Shown here: positions 1 through 9,371 of the stretch, in pieces
How the letters are laid out: each line of letters starts with the position of its first letter
Position numbering within the stretch: position 1 is the first letter of the stretch
Assembly: GCA_001298555.1 (NCBI GenBank)
Contig: LJCW01000341.1
Span: forward strand, 1 to 46,276
DNA: 46,276 nucleotides
Origin: Actinobacteria bacterium OV450
GTDB lineage: Bacteria; Actinomycetota; Actinomycetes; Streptomycetales; Streptomycetaceae
Direction of reading: 5' to 3'
Notes under the pieces: generated by a model
Databases searched by the model: none
The model's input: only the letters and a program-made list of their open reading frames with translations
Told to the model about the DNA's origin: nothing
Position numbers and translations under genes: made by a program

Positions 1-6
1 CATAGT

Positions 7-125
7 GTTTCGGTGGTCATAGCGTTAGGGAAACGCCCGGTTACATTCCGAACCCGGAAGCTAAGCCTTTCAGCGCCGATGGTACTGCAGGGGGGACCCT
101 GTGGGAGAGTAGGACGCCGCCGAAC
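7..125 (+). rRNA. rrf: 5S ribosomal RNA
   Basis: Structural RNA of the large ribosomal subunit. The sequence starts GTTTCGGTGGTCATAGCG and contains the loop segment CCGAACCCGGAAGCTAAG and the 3' strand GGAGAGTAGGACGCCGCCGAAC, the normal actinobacterial 5S layout of about 118 nt. The first and last bases pair to form helix I. It is the last rRNA of an rrn operon whose 16S and 23S genes lie to the left of the window. Ends are accurate to a few bases. Confidence 0.95.
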
Positions 126-130
126 AACCC

Positions 131-206
131 GCCCTTTTAGCTCAGTCGGTAGAGCGTCTCCATGGTAAGGAGAAGGTCAACGGTTCGATTCCGTTAAAGG
201 GCTCCA
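131..206 (+). tRNA. tRNA-Thr (anticodon GGT)
   Basis: Full cloverleaf: acceptor stem GCCCTTT/AAAGGGC, D-arm GCTC/GAGC, anticodon stem TCTCC/GGAGA around the loop ATGGTAA (anticodon GGT at 164-166, reading ACC/ACU), T-arm AACGG/CCGTT with TTCGATT loop, discriminator T and an encoded CCA at 204-206. It starts only 5 nt after the 5S gene, so it is probably transcribed as the last member of the rrn operon and released by processing. Confidence 0.96.
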
Positions 207-210
207 TCGA

Positions 211-242
211 AAAGGCCCCCGCCATCTGGCGGGGGCCTTTTT
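211..242 (+). terminator. Rho-independent terminator of the rrn/tRNA-Thr transcript
   Basis: Perfect 13-bp stem (211-223 with 228-240) closed by the 4-nt loop ATCT and running into TTTTT. It is a textbook intrinsic terminator, with an A-tract on the 5' side and a T-tract on the 3' side, 5 nt after the tRNA CCA end. Confidence 0.95.
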
Positions 243-245
243 GCG

Positions 246-275
246 TTGGCGGACCTCACCACCCCTGGCTAAAGT
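246..275 (+). promoter_or_regulatory. Candidate promoter of the HdeD-like gene
   Basis: TTGGCG (246-251), an 18-nt spacer and TAAAGT (270-275) match the housekeeping -35/-10 pattern TTGAC/TAnnnT. It lies just behind the rrn terminator and would start transcription near 282, leaving a leader of about 70 nt before the ATG at 354. Confidence 0.5.
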
Positions 276-353
276 GGGCTGGAAGGGTAAGAAAGGTACG
301 ACCGGCGGGTTCGACGTGCCCCTTGGGCCCGTCCGGCCGGCCTGGGAGGCGCG

Positions 354-968
354 ATGTCCCTACCCCCCGACGCGGCGGTACCGCACCACACGCAGAGCGA
401 CCCGGAAGACACCCTCAAGCAGGTCGGAGCCTCGTGGCGCTGGGCGCTCGGCTTCGCCCTCGCGACCCTGATCCCCGGCATTCTGGTACTCGTATGGCCC
501 GATGAGACGCTGCACATCCTGGCCGTCATCATCGGTCTGCAACTCCTCGTCGCAGGAGTCTTCCGATTCGTCACGGCCTTCTCTCACGGCAACGACGGCG
601 GCAGCAGACTCGCGAGCGTCCTGGTCGCCCTGCTGGCGTTCCTGGCCGGCGTCCTCGTACTGCGGCATCCCCTGCAGACGATCGGGGCACTGTCCCTGAT
701 CCTCGGAGTGTTCTGGCTGCTGACCGGAGTGCTCACGGCGTACGTCGCCATCGCCGACCGAGGGCTCGTCCACCGGGGCCTGCTCTTCGGCCTGGGCGTC
801 CTCGGTACCGTCGCCGGCATCGTCGTGCTCTGCTTCCCGGTCGACTCCGCGGTCGCCCTCACCCGGCTGCTGGGGCTGTGGCTCGTCCTGCTCGGCGTCT
901 TCGAAGTGGTGATGGCGTTCGCCCTGCGTTCCGCCACCCGCGACATCAGGTCCAGGCCACCGGCGTGA
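354..968 (+). CDS. HdeD-family (DUF308) integral membrane protein
   Basis: Protein of 204 residues made almost entirely of hydrophobic helices after a polar N-terminus of about 28 residues. Six membrane spans are visible, in three helical-hairpin repeats (roughly residues 30-72, 84-130, 138-190), which is the HdeD/DUF308 architecture. HdeD was named for an acid-resistance locus in E. coli; the biochemical role is not known and none is inferred here. The start is supported by GGGAGG at 344-349, four bases before the ATG. The gene ends 18 bp from the 3' end of the convergent osaC, with no obvious hairpin between them, so the two transcripts may overlap. Its position beside the osmotic-stress locus makes a stress-related role plausible but unproven. 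Confidence 0.8.
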   Translation: MSLPPDAAVPHHTQSDPEDTLKQVGASWRWALGFALATLIPGILVLVWPDETLHILAVIIGLQLLVAGVFRFVTAFSHGNDGGSRLASVLVALLAFLAGVLVLRHPLQTIGALSLILGVFWLLTGVLTAYVAIADRGLVHRGLLFGLGVLGTVAGIVVLCFPVDSAVALTRLLGLWLVLLGVFEVVMAFALRSATRDIRSRPPA

Positions 969-986
969 GCCCCGACCGCGGCCCGG

Positions 987-3512
987 CTACTCGCCCTCGC
1001 GCGGCTGCGGAACGCGGAAAGCGAGGATCGCCATGTCGTCCGAGGCGGGTTCCGCCGCGAAGCGTTCCACCGCGCGCAGGACGCGGGCGGCGACCGCGCC
1101 TGCGGTCAGGCCCGTGCAGGTGGTGAGGACGTCCGCGAGACCGTCGTCGCCGAGCATGCGGGTGCCCTCACGGCGCTCCGTGACGCCGTCCGTGACACAG
1201 AGGAGCACGTCACCGGGGTCCAGCGTGAGGGTCTGCTCGTAGAGGTCGAGGTCGTCGATCACGCCCAGCAGTGGCTGCGGGTCAGCGGCCGGGGTGACCT
1301 GGCCGTCCGGGCGCAGGCGGAGCGGCAGCGGATGCCCGGCGCACACGACCTTCATCAGGGCGCCGCCGTCGGGCTGCGGGTGCAGCTCGCCGTACAGGAG
1401 GGTGAGGAAGCGGCTGCGGGCGCCCTCGTCGAGGATGGCCGCGTTGAGCCGTTCCAGGACCGCGGGGCCGCCGAGGCCCTCGCGGGCCAGGAGGCGCAGG
1501 GCGTGCCGGGCGAGACCCGTGACGGCGGCGGCCTCCGGGCCCGTACCGCAGACGTCGCCGATGGCGAAGCCGTACGCGCCGTCACGGATCGGGAAGACGT
1601 CGTAGAAGTCGCCGCCCACCTCGTTGCCCTCGCCGGCCGCGCGGTAGATGACCTCGACCTCCATGCCGGGGATCGCGGGCGAGCCGGGCGGGAGCAGGCT
1701 GCGCTGCAGGGAGCGGCTGATGGCGGTGCGCTCGGAGTAGAGGCGGGCGTTGTCCAGGGCGAGGGCGGCCCGGCGGGAGAGGTCCTCGGCGAGTTCGAGG
1801 ATCTCCTGGCGGAAGTGCTCCTCGGACGGCTTTCCGAGCGTCAGCATGCCGATCACGCGGTTGCGGGCCAGGAGCGGCAGGACGACGGTCTCCCCGCCGA
1901 CCGCGAGCGCCGTCTCGGGCCAGGGGCGGGCGCCGGCCTCGCGGACCGGTTCGGGCGGGCTGACGCGGGACAGCAGGGCCTTGAGGCCGTCGATGCGTTC
2001 CTCGTCCTCGTGCAGGACGTACGAGAGGTAGGGGTCGGATGACTGGTCGGCGATGGTGTAGACGGCGCACCAGGTGGCCAGCGTCGGGACGGTCATCTGG
2101 GCCATGAGGGCCAGGGTCTGGTCCCGGTCGAGGGTGCCCGCGAGCAGGTCGGAGGCCTCGACGAGGAAGGACAGTGAGCCGCGGCGCAGCCGTTCCAGCT
2201 CGCCGAGGCGGGCGGACTCGACGGCGAGGGCGATGCGGTCGGCGGCGAACTGCAGACGCAGGGCCTCGGCGTTGGAATAGCGCCCCGGATTCTCGGCGGC
2301 GACGCCGAGCGAGCCGGTGAGCCGGCCTTCGACCTTGAGCGGAACGGTGATCACCGAACGCATGCCGGTGGCCTCCAGGAGCGGGACGGCTCCGGGGACG
2401 GCGGCGAGGTCGTCGTGGACGGCGGGCATGCGGGCGGAGCCGTACCGGTTGGTGCCGGCCTCGACGGGGACGCGGGCGAAGCGCTGGCGGGTGGAGGGGA
2501 GCCCGGTGGTGGCGCGTACTTCGAGCTCGGTCTCGTCGTCGGTGGCCAGCAGCAGGAACGCGGAGTCGGCGTCGAGCATGTCGCGGGCGCGTTCGACGGT
2601 GCGCTGGAGGAGTCCGTCGAGGTCGTCGGGGGCGGGGGAGCCGATGAAGACCTCGAAGGGGTCCACGGGGCGGGGCTCGGTGAGCTGGAGGCTGTCGGCG
2701 GAGGCGACCCGTACGGGGGTCTGGAGCAGGGCCCGCTCGTCGTCGTGGACCAGCAGGCAGACGGTGGAGGGCTCTCCGTGGGCATCGCGTACCCGCAGGT
2801 GCGAGGCGTAAACGGGGATCACGCGGCCGTCGGCTCCGCGGATGCCGTAGCTGCCCTCCCAGCGCGACAGGCGCAGCGCCTCGGCGATGCCGGTGCCGGT
2901 GCCGGGGGTCTGGGGCCAGGCGGCGAGTTCGGCGAGCGGGCGGCCGACGACCTTGTCGGCGGAGTAGCCGAAGACGTGCTCGGCGTCCTCGTTCCACGCG
3001 GAGACGGCGTCGGAGGCGTCGATCTGCAGGACGGCGACGCGGACGCGGCTGTCGGCGAGGGGAAGCAGGCGGTCGGGGACGACGGGTCCGGCGGAGCGGG
3101 TACCGACCGGCCGGTCCGGGAGGTCGAGCCGGAACCACACGTGTTTGTGGGTGGCGGTGTACTCGACTCCCCAGCGGGTGGCGAGGGCGGCGCAGAGCAT
3201 CAGCCCGCGGCCGTTCTCCCGGTCGGGGTCGGCGTACGGGCGCTCGCCGGGGTGCTGGAGCGGCAGCTCGCGTTCGGGGTACCGGTCGGCGATCTCGACC
3301 CGGACCCCGTCGCCGGAGCGCAGGCACAGGACCTCGGCCCTGGTGCCGGCGTGGACCACGGCGTTGGTGACGAGCTCGCTGGTGAGGACCACGGCGTCGT
3401 CGACGATGTCCGCGAAGCCCCATCCCTGGAGGGTGTCGCGGACGAACGCGCGGGCCGCGGCGACCGAGCGCCCGAGGGGGTCGAAGCTGGCAGCCGCCCG
3501 AGCCGTGATCAC
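987..3512 (-). CDS. osaC: Multidomain PP2C (SpoIIE-type) phosphatase with RsbW-like kinase, PAS and GAF domains
   Basis: 841-residue regulator. Domains in order: an RsbW/HATPase_c anti-sigma-type kinase domain (about 1-135, with SELVTNAVVHAG near residue 45 and ENGRGL near 100), a PAS domain (about 155-265), one or two GAF domains (about 290-600), and a SpoIIE/PP2C phosphatase domain (about 615-835, with GGDFYD and CVTDGVTE metal-site motifs). The start is GTG at 3512 because AAGGAG sits 4 nt upstream; a longer frame to 3572 has no ribosome site. Domain order and the position divergent from osaA match OsaC of S. coelicolor, which is reported to modulate the stress sigma factor SigB after osmotic shock by partner switching. 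I saw no convincing SigB-type promoter (GTTT-N14-16-GGGTAY) in the upstream gap. Confidence 0.88.
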   Translation of the reverse strand: MITARAAASFDPLGRSVAAARAFVRDTLQGWGFADIVDDAVVLTSELVTNAVVHAGTRAEVLCLRSGDGVRVEIADRYPERELPLQHPGERPYADPDRENGRGLMLCAALATRWGVEYTATHKHVWFRLDLPDRPVGTRSAGPVVPDRLLPLADSRVRVAVLQIDASDAVSAWNEDAEHVFGYSADKVVGRPLAELAAWPQTPGTGTGIAEALRLSRWEGSYGIRGADGRVIPVYASHLRVRDAHGEPSTVCLLVHDDERALLQTPVRVASADSLQLTEPRPVDPFEVFIGSPAPDDLDGLLQRTVERARDMLDADSAFLLLATDDETELEVRATTGLPSTRQRFARVPVEAGTNRYGSARMPAVHDDLAAVPGAVPLLEATGMRSVITVPLKVEGRLTGSLGVAAENPGRYSNAEALRLQFAADRIALAVESARLGELERLRRGSLSFLVEASDLLAGTLDRDQTLALMAQMTVPTLATWCAVYTIADQSSDPYLSYVLHEDEERIDGLKALLSRVSPPEPVREAGARPWPETALAVGGETVVLPLLARNRVIGMLTLGKPSEEHFRQEILELAEDLSRRAALALDNARLYSERTAISRSLQRSLLPPGSPAIPGMEVEVIYRAAGEGNEVGGDFYDVFPIRDGAYGFAIGDVCGTGPEAAAVTGLARHALRLLAREGLGGPAVLERLNAAILDEGARSRFLTLLYGELHPQPDGGALMKVVCAGHPLPLRLRPDGQVTPAADPQPLLGVIDDLDLYEQTLTLDPGDVLLCVTDGVTERREGTRMLGDDGLADVLTTCTGLTAGAVAARVLRAVERFAAEPASDDMAILAFRVPQPREGE

Positions 3513-3740
3513 GAATCTCCTTCGACGCGGTTGGACATCGGGTGCCAGGTTACTTACCTTCGCGGGCGGCATGGTGCGGTCGTCCGGGATTCCACCCGCA
3601 GGGTGCGGCCGGTGTGCGATGGTGCCGAAGTGTTATGGCCGGGTTCGGCCAGGGTGAAACACTGGGCAGGATGGAACAACCGGGCGTGCGACTCGCCGGG
3701 TGTCGGTGGAACAGCGGTCGACCCTTTCGGGAGGGACACG
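3513..3740. other. Divergent osaC/osaA intergenic region
   Basis: 228 bp carrying the divergent start regions of osaC (minus) and osaA (plus). The two Shine-Dalgarno sequences (AAGGAG for osaC, GGGAGGG at 3730-3736 for osaA) are clear. On the minus strand TAACCT occurs about 35 nt upstream of the osaC start as a weak -10 candidate without a good -35. No hairpin, small gene or obvious operator was found. Confidence 0.5.
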
Positions 3741-6700
3741 GTGGAGTCTGGCGCAGCGGTGCGGCGTACGGGAACGCGCCCGAAGGGCGGGAGGTCCCGC
3801 CGGAACGGCACGACGGAAGTCGACACCGCCGCCCTGAACCGGCTGCTCACGGCCCTGGTGTCGATGCGGGACGGGAATTTCCGCAAGCGGCTGACGGTGT
3901 CCGGCGAGGGCGTGATGGCGGAGATCGCCGCCGTCTACAACGAGGTCGCCGACCGGAACCTCCATCTGACCGGAGAGCTCTCCCGGGTGCGGCGGATGGT
4001 GGGCCGCGAGGGGAAGCTGAGCGAACGGCTTGAAACAGGTGCCTGCGAGGGCTCCTGGGCGGCCGCGATCGACGCCTCGAACCAGCTGGTGGACGATCTC
4101 GCGCGGCCGGTGTCCGAAGTGGGCCGGGTGCTGTCGGCGGTCGCCGAGGGCGATCTGGACCAGCGGATGGACCTGCGGACGCAGAGCCCGGACGGGGTCG
4201 GGCACCCGCTGCGGGGCGAGTTCCTGAAGGTCGGGCGCACGGTCAACAACCTGGTCGACCAGCTGTCCGCGTTCACCGACGAGGTGACGCGCGTGGCGCT
4301 GGAGGTCGGTACCGAGGGCAAGCTCGGCGGTCAGGCGCAAGTGCGCGGAATGTCGGGCTCCTGGAAGGATCTGACCGACTCCGTCAACACGATGGCGTAC
4401 CGGCTCACCGCCCAGGTGCGTGACATCGCCCTCGTCACGACGGCGGTGGCGAAGGGTGATCTGTCACGCAAGGTCACGGTGCACGTGGCCGGCGAGATGC
4501 TCCAGCTGAAGAACACCGTGAACACGATGGTGGACCAGCTGTCGTCGTTCTCCTCCGAGGTGACCCGCGTGGCCCGCGAGGTGGGCACGGAGGGTGAGCT
4601 GGGCGGTCAGGCGAAGGTGCCCGGCGTCGCCGGCGTGTGGAAGGACCTGACCGACTCCGTCAACACGATGGCGGGCAACCTGACGGCCCAGGTGCGGGGG
4701 ATCGCGCAGGTCACGACGGCCGTCGCCAATGGCGATCTGTCGCAGAAGGTACGGGTCAGCGCGCGCGGAGAGGTGGCGCAGCTGGCCGAAACGATCAATC
4801 AGATGACGGAGACGCTGCGCACCTTCGCGGACGAGGTCACCAGGGTGGCCAGCGAGGTCGGGGCGAAGGGTCTGCTGGGCGGTCAGGCGCAGGTGCCGGG
4901 TGCGGCGGGGACGTGGAAGGACCTCACCGATTCGGTGAACACGGTCTTCCGCAACCTCACCACGCAGGTGCGGGACATCGCGCAGGTGACGACGGCGGTG
5001 GCCAACGGCGACCTGTCGCAGAAGGTCACCGTGGACGTGGCCGGCGAGATGCTGGAGCTGAAGAACACCGTCAACACGATGGTGGACCAGCTCCAGTCCT
5101 TCGGCGCGGAAGTGACGCGTGTGGCCCGTGAGGTCGGCGTCGAGGGTGAGCTGGGCGGTCAGGCGCAGGTGCCGGGTGCGGCGGGGACGTGGAAGGACCT
5201 CACCGATTCGGTGAACACGGCCTTCCGCAACCTCACCGGCCAGGTGCGCAACATCGCGCAGGTGACGACGGCGGTGGCCAACGGCGATCTGTCGCAGAAG
5301 GTCACCGTGGACGTCTCGGGCGAGATGCTCCAGCTGAAGAACACCGTGAACACGATGGTGGACCAGCTGTCGAGCTTCGCCGACCAGGTCACGCGGATGG
5401 CGCGGGACGTGGGCACGGAGGGCCGCCTCGGCGGCCAGGCGCGCGTGGAGGGGGTGTCGGGGACGTGGAAGGAGCTCACCGACTCCGTCAACTTCATGGC
5501 CGGCAACCTGACCTCCCAGGTGCGGCAGATCGCCCAGGTGACCACGGCGGTGGCCCGCGGCGACCTCTCCCAGAAGATCGACGTGGATGCGCGCGGCGAG
5601 ATCCTGGAGCTGAAGAACACCATCAACACGATGGTGGACCAGCTCTCGGCCTTCGCGGAGCAGGTGACCCGGGTGGCCCGGGACGTGGGCACGGAGGGCC
5701 GCCTGGGCGGTCAGGCGCAGGTGCCCGGCGTGGCCGGCGTGTGGCGCGACCTCACGGACTCGGTGAACGGCATGGCCGGGAACCTGACCTCGCAGGTGCG
5801 CAACATCGCGCAGGTGGCGACGGCGGTGGCCCGCGGTGACCTGTCGCAGAAGATCGACGTGGATGCGCGCGGCGAGATCCTGGAGCTGAAGAACACCCTC
5901 AACACGATGGTGGACCAGCTCTCGAACTTCGCGGAGCAGGTGACCCGGGTGGCCCGTGAGGTGGGCACCGAGGGCATCCTGGGCGGTCAGGCCGAGGTGA
6001 AGGGCGTCTCGGGCACCTGGAAGGACCTCACGCAGTCCGTCAACTTCATGGCGAACAACCTGACCTCGCAGGTGCGCAACATCGCCGAGGTGACGACGGC
6101 GGTCGCGATGGGCGATCTCTCCAAGAAGATCACCGTGGACGCCAAGGGCGAGATCCTCGAACTCGTCACGACCGTCAACACGATGGTCGACCAGCTGTCC
6201 TCGTTCGCGGAGCAGGTGACGCGGGTCGCCCGTGAGGTGGGTTCCGAGGGCATCCTCGGCGGCCAGGCCCGGGTGCGCGGGGTGACGGGCATCTGGAAGG
6301 ACCTCACCGACAACGTCAACCTGATGGCCAACAACCTGACGTCGCAGGTGCGCAACATCTCGCAGGTCTCGGCGGCGGTCGCCAACGGTGATCTGACGAA
6401 GAAGGTCACGGTGGAGGCGCGCGGCGAGGTCGCGCAGCTCGCCGACACGGTCAACACGATGGTGAAGACCCTGTCCTCGTTCGCGGACGAGGTCACGCGC
6501 GTGGCCCGCGAGGTGGGTACGGAGGGCCGGCTCGGAGGCCAGGCGCACGTGCCGGGTGTGTCCGGGACGTGGAAGGACCTCACCGACTCGGTGAACTTCA
6601 TGGCCTCCAACCTCACCGGTCAGGTGCGGCAGATCGCCATGGTCACGACCGCCATTGCCAAGGGCGACATGACCAAGAAGATCGACATCGATGCGCGCGG

Positions 6701-9272
6701 CGAGATCCTGGAGCTCAAGACCACGATCAACACGATGGTCGACCAGCTGTCCTCGTTCGCCGACCAGGTGACCCGGGTGGCTCGCGAGGTGGGCACCGAG
6801 GGCATCCTGGGCGGTCAGGCGCGGGTGCGGGACGTGGACGGCACCTGGCGCGACCTCACGGAGTCCGTGAACGAGATGGCCGGCAACCTCACCCGGCAGG
6901 TGCGCGCGATCGCGGCCGTGGCCACCGCGGTGACCCGCGGCGACCTCAACCTGAAGATCGACGTGGATGCCTCGGGCGAGATCCAGGTCCTCCAGGACAA
7001 CATCAACACGATGATCGCCAACCTGCGCGACACCACCTTGGCCAACAAGGAGCAGGACTGGCTGAAGGGCAACCTCGCCCGGATCTCCGCCCTGATGCAG
7101 GGCCGCCGCGAACTGGACGACGTGGCCTCGCTCATCATGAGCGAGCTGACCCCGGTGGTCTCGGCGCAGCACGGCGCGTTCTTCCTCGTCCTGCCCACCG
7201 GCGGGAGCACCGAGATCGGGGCGGAGGGCGGCCCGGACGGCTCGTACGAGCTGCGGATGCGCGGGAGTTACGCGTACGCGGGCGGTCAGATGCCCTTGTC
7301 CTTCCGGCCGGGGGAGGGGCTGATCGGGACCGTCGCCGAGGAGAAGCGGACGATCCTCGTCGAGAACACCCCGCCCGGTTACCTGAAGATCTCCTCGGGG
7401 CTCGGGGAGGCACCGCCGGCGCACGTGATCGTGCTGCCGGTGCTGTTCGAGGGGAAGGTGCTCGGCGTCATCGAGCTGGCGTCCTTCCAGCCCTTCACGC
7501 AGATCCAGAAGGACTTCCTGAGCCAGATCGCCGAGATGATCGGTACGAGCGTCAACACGATCAGCGTCAACTCCAAGACGGAGATGCTGCTCAAGCAGTC
7601 GCAGGAGATGACCGAGCAGCTGCGCGAACGCTCCGACGAGCTGGAGAACCGGCAGAAGGCGCTCCAGGCCGCCAACGCCGAGCTGGAGGAGAAGGCGGAG
7701 CTGCTGGCCCAGCAGAACCGGGACATCGAGGTGAAGAACACCGAGATCGAGGAGGCCCGGCAGGTCCTGGAGGAGCGTGCCGAGCAGCTCGCGGTCTCGA
7801 TGCGCTACAAGTCCGAGTTCCTGGCGAACATGTCGCACGAGCTGCGCACGCCGCTGAACTCGCTGCTGATCCTGGCCAAGCTGCTCGCCGACAACGCGGA
7901 CGAGAACTTGTCCCCGAAGCAGGTGGAGTTCGCGGAGACCATCCACGGGGCGGGTTCGGACCTGCTCCAGCTGATCAACGACATCCTGGACCTGTCGAAG
8001 GTCGAGGCCGGGAAGATGGACGTCTCGCCGACCCGGATCGCGCTCGTGCAGCTGGTGGACTACGTGGAGGCGACCTTCCGGCCGCTGACGGCGGAGAAGG
8101 GGCTGGACTTCTCGGTGCGGGTGTCCCCGGAGCTTCCGGCGACGCTGCACACGGACGAGCAGCGGCTGCTCCAGGTGCTGCGCAACCTGCTGTCGAACGC
8201 GGTGAAGTTCACCGACAGCGGGGCGGTGGAGCTGGTGATCCGGCCGGCCGGTTCGGACGTGCCGACGGCGATCCGGGAGCAGCTGCTGGAGGCCGGTTCG
8301 CTGCGGGAGGCGGACGCGGACCTGATCGCCTTCTCCGTGACGGACACCGGGATCGGGATCGCGGCGAGCAAGATGCTGGTGATCTTCGAGGCGTTCAAGC
8401 AGGCCGACGGGACGACCAGCAGGAAGTACGGGGGCACCGGACTCGGACTGTCCATCAGCCGGGAGATCGCCCGGCTGCTGGGCGGTGAGATCCATGCGGC
8501 GAGCGAGCCCGGCCGCGGGTCCACGTTCACGCTGTACCTGCCGCTGCACCCGAGCGAGTTGCCGCCGCAGGGGTACGCGCCGCCCACGCCGGGGGGTGCG
8601 CGCGCAGAGGTGTACCGCAGGCAGGCGGACGCGGCGCGGCCCGCGCTGCCGGCGGCTCCGGCGGCGCCCGCCCCCGTGCCGCAGGCGCAGCCGCACCACG
8701 TGCGGCCCGGGCTGCCGGCGGGTGAACCGGCCGGTCAGGGGCAGGGCGGCGCTGCGCTGTTCCGGCGGCGGCGCAAGGCGCTGAGCGACCTGGAGCCGCG
8801 TACGGCGGTGCCGGGGCAGCCCAACGTGCAGGGACCGGAGGACGGTTGGGCCAACCCGGAGCAGGAACTTCCGGTGGTGCCCCGGACGTACGACTTCCAC
8901 GGTGAGAAGGTGCTCATCGTGGACGACGACGTCCGCAACGTGTTCGCGCTGACGAGCGTGCTGGAGCAGCACGGGCTGGCGGTGCTGTACGCGGAGAACG
9001 GCCGGGAGGGCATCGAGGTCCTGGAGCAGCACGATGATGTGACCGTCGTGCTGATGGACATCATGATGCCCGAGATGGACGGGTACGCGACGACGTCGGC
9101 GATCCGGCGGATGCCGCAGTTCGCCGGCCTGCCGATCATCGCGCTGACGGCCAAGGCGATGAAGGGCGACCGGGAGAAGGCGATCGATTCCGGAGCGTCC
9201 GACTACGTCACCAAGCCGGTCGACCCGGACTACCTGCTGTCGGTCATGGAACAGTGGATGCGGGGCAAGTGA
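3741..9272 (+). CDS. osaA: Poly-HAMP hybrid sensor histidine kinase (osmoadaptation)
   Basis: 1843 residues, no membrane span or signal peptide, so cytoplasmic. Order: divergent HAMP-like segments (about 25-170); ten in-register repeats of 92 residues (about 170-1095), each with a GGQA-x-V-x-G-x-W-K-D-L-T-D-S-V-N core; a GAF domain (about 1110-1275); a coiled coil (about 1280-1357); HisKA with MSHELRTPL and phospho-acceptor H1366; HATPase (LLSNAVKFTDSG near 1483, GGTGLGLSIS); a Pro/Ala-rich linker; and a C-terminal receiver with phospho-acceptor D1773 (LMDIMMPEMDG). The start is GTG 3741, behind GGGAGGG. The architecture matches OsaA of S. coelicolor, a kinase needed for osmoadaptation, and resembles the fungal group III (Nik1/Os-1) osmosensor kinases. 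The partner osaB follows after 277 bp. Confidence 0.92.
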   Translation: MESGAAVRRTGTRPKGGRSRRNGTTEVDTAALNRLLTALVSMRDGNFRKRLTVSGEGVMAEIAAVYNEVADRNLHLTGELSRVRRMVGREGKLSERLETGACEGSWAAAIDASNQLVDDLARPVSEVGRVLSAVAEGDLDQRMDLRTQSPDGVGHPLRGEFLKVGRTVNNLVDQLSAFTDEVTRVALEVGTEGKLGGQAQVRGMSGSWKDLTDSVNTMAYRLTAQVRDIALVTTAVAKGDLSRKVTVHVAGEMLQLKNTVNTMVDQLSSFSSEVTRVAREVGTEGELGGQAKVPGVAGVWKDLTDSVNTMAGNLTAQVRGIAQVTTAVANGDLSQKVRVSARGEVAQLAETINQMTETLRTFADEVTRVASEVGAKGLLGGQAQVPGAAGTWKDLTDSVNTVFRNLTTQVRDIAQVTTAVANGDLSQKVTVDVAGEMLELKNTVNTMVDQLQSFGAEVTRVAREVGVEGELGGQAQVPGAAGTWKDLTDSVNTAFRNLTGQVRNIAQVTTAVANGDLSQKVTVDVSGEMLQLKNTVNTMVDQLSSFADQVTRMARDVGTEGRLGGQARVEGVSGTWKELTDSVNFMAGNLTSQVRQIAQVTTAVARGDLSQKIDVDARGEILELKNTINTMVDQLSAFAEQVTRVARDVGTEGRLGGQAQVPGVAGVWRDLTDSVNGMAGNLTSQVRNIAQVATAVARGDLSQKIDVDARGEILELKNTLNTMVDQLSNFAEQVTRVAREVGTEGILGGQAEVKGVSGTWKDLTQSVNFMANNLTSQVRNIAEVTTAVAMGDLSKKITVDAKGEILELVTTVNTMVDQLSSFAEQVTRVAREVGSEGILGGQARVRGVTGIWKDLTDNVNLMANNLTSQVRNISQVSAAVANGDLTKKVTVEARGEVAQLADTVNTMVKTLSSFADEVTRVAREVGTEGRLGGQAHVPGVSGTWKDLTDSVNFMASNLTGQVRQIAMVTTAIAKGDMTKKIDIDARGEILELKTTINTMVDQLSSFADQVTRVAREVGTEGILGGQARVRDVDGTWRDLTESVNEMAGNLTRQVRAIAAVATAVTRGDLNLKIDVDASGEIQVLQDNINTMIANLRDTTLANKEQDWLKGNLARISALMQGRRELDDVASLIMSELTPVVSAQHGAFFLVLPTGGSTEIGAEGGPDGSYELRMRGSYAYAGGQMPLSFRPGEGLIGTVAEEKRTILVENTPPGYLKISSGLGEAPPAHVIVLPVLFEGKVLGVIELASFQPFTQIQKDFLSQIAEMIGTSVNTISVNSKTEMLLKQSQEMTEQLRERSDELENRQKALQAANAELEEKAELLAQQNRDIEVKNTEIEEARQVLEERAEQLAVSMRYKSEFLANMSHELRTPLNSLLILAKLLADNADENLSPKQVEFAETIHGAGSDLLQLINDILDLSKVEAGKMDVSPTRIALVQLVDYVEATFRPLTAEKGLDFSVRVSPELPATLHTDEQRLLQVLRNLLSNAVKFTDSGAVELVIRPAGSDVPTAIREQLLEAGSLREADADLIAFSVTDTGIGIAASKMLVIFEAFKQADGTTSRKYGGTGLGLSISREIARLLGGEIHAASEPGRGSTFTLYLPLHPSELPPQGYAPPTPGGARAEVYRRQADAARPALPAAPAAPAPVPQAQPHHVRPGLPAGEPAGQGQGGAALFRRRRKALSDLEPRTAVPGQPNVQGPEDGWANPEQELPVVPRTYDFHGEKVLIVDDDVRNVFALTSVLEQHGLAVLYAENGREGIEVLEQHDDVTVVLMDIMMPEMDGYATTSAIRRMPQFAGLPIIALTAKAMKGDREKAIDSGASDYVTKPVDPDYLLSVMEQWMRGK
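4236..7030 (+). repeat. Ten tandem 276-bp repeats inside osaA (HAMP array)
   Basis: The codon for the Leu of the LGGQA core falls at 4323 and then every 276 bp exactly (4599, 4875, 5151 ... 6807), giving ten in-register 92-residue units. Copies 3 and 4 (cores at 4875 and 5151) are nearly identical in DNA over about 200 bp, including synonymous positions, which points to a recent duplication or gene conversion. Copy number may be misjudged by short-read assembly. Confidence 0.93.
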
Positions 9273-9318
9273 CCGGCGGGCGAGCGCTCTGATACCAATT
9301 GCTGACTGACTGTGGCGA

Positions 9319-9371
9319 AAGCGGTGTGGAAGGGCGGGAAGCGGGGAACCTTCTGCTCCCCCACACCGTTT
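9319..9371. terminator. Hairpin after osaA, probable terminator
   Basis: An 11-bp stem (9319-9329 with 9361-9371, including the arms CGGTGTGG and CCACACCG) encloses a 31-nt loop that can itself fold (GGGG/CCCC). It lies 47 nt after the osaA stop and is followed by TCTGCTTCG. It would separate osaA and osaB transcription at least partly. Confidence 0.55.

Noticed and set aside
2415..3740. In-frame upstream extension of osaA by about 440 codons
   Set aside because: It runs antisense through osaC and lacks any OsaA homology. GTG 3741 with GGGAGGG is a convincing start.
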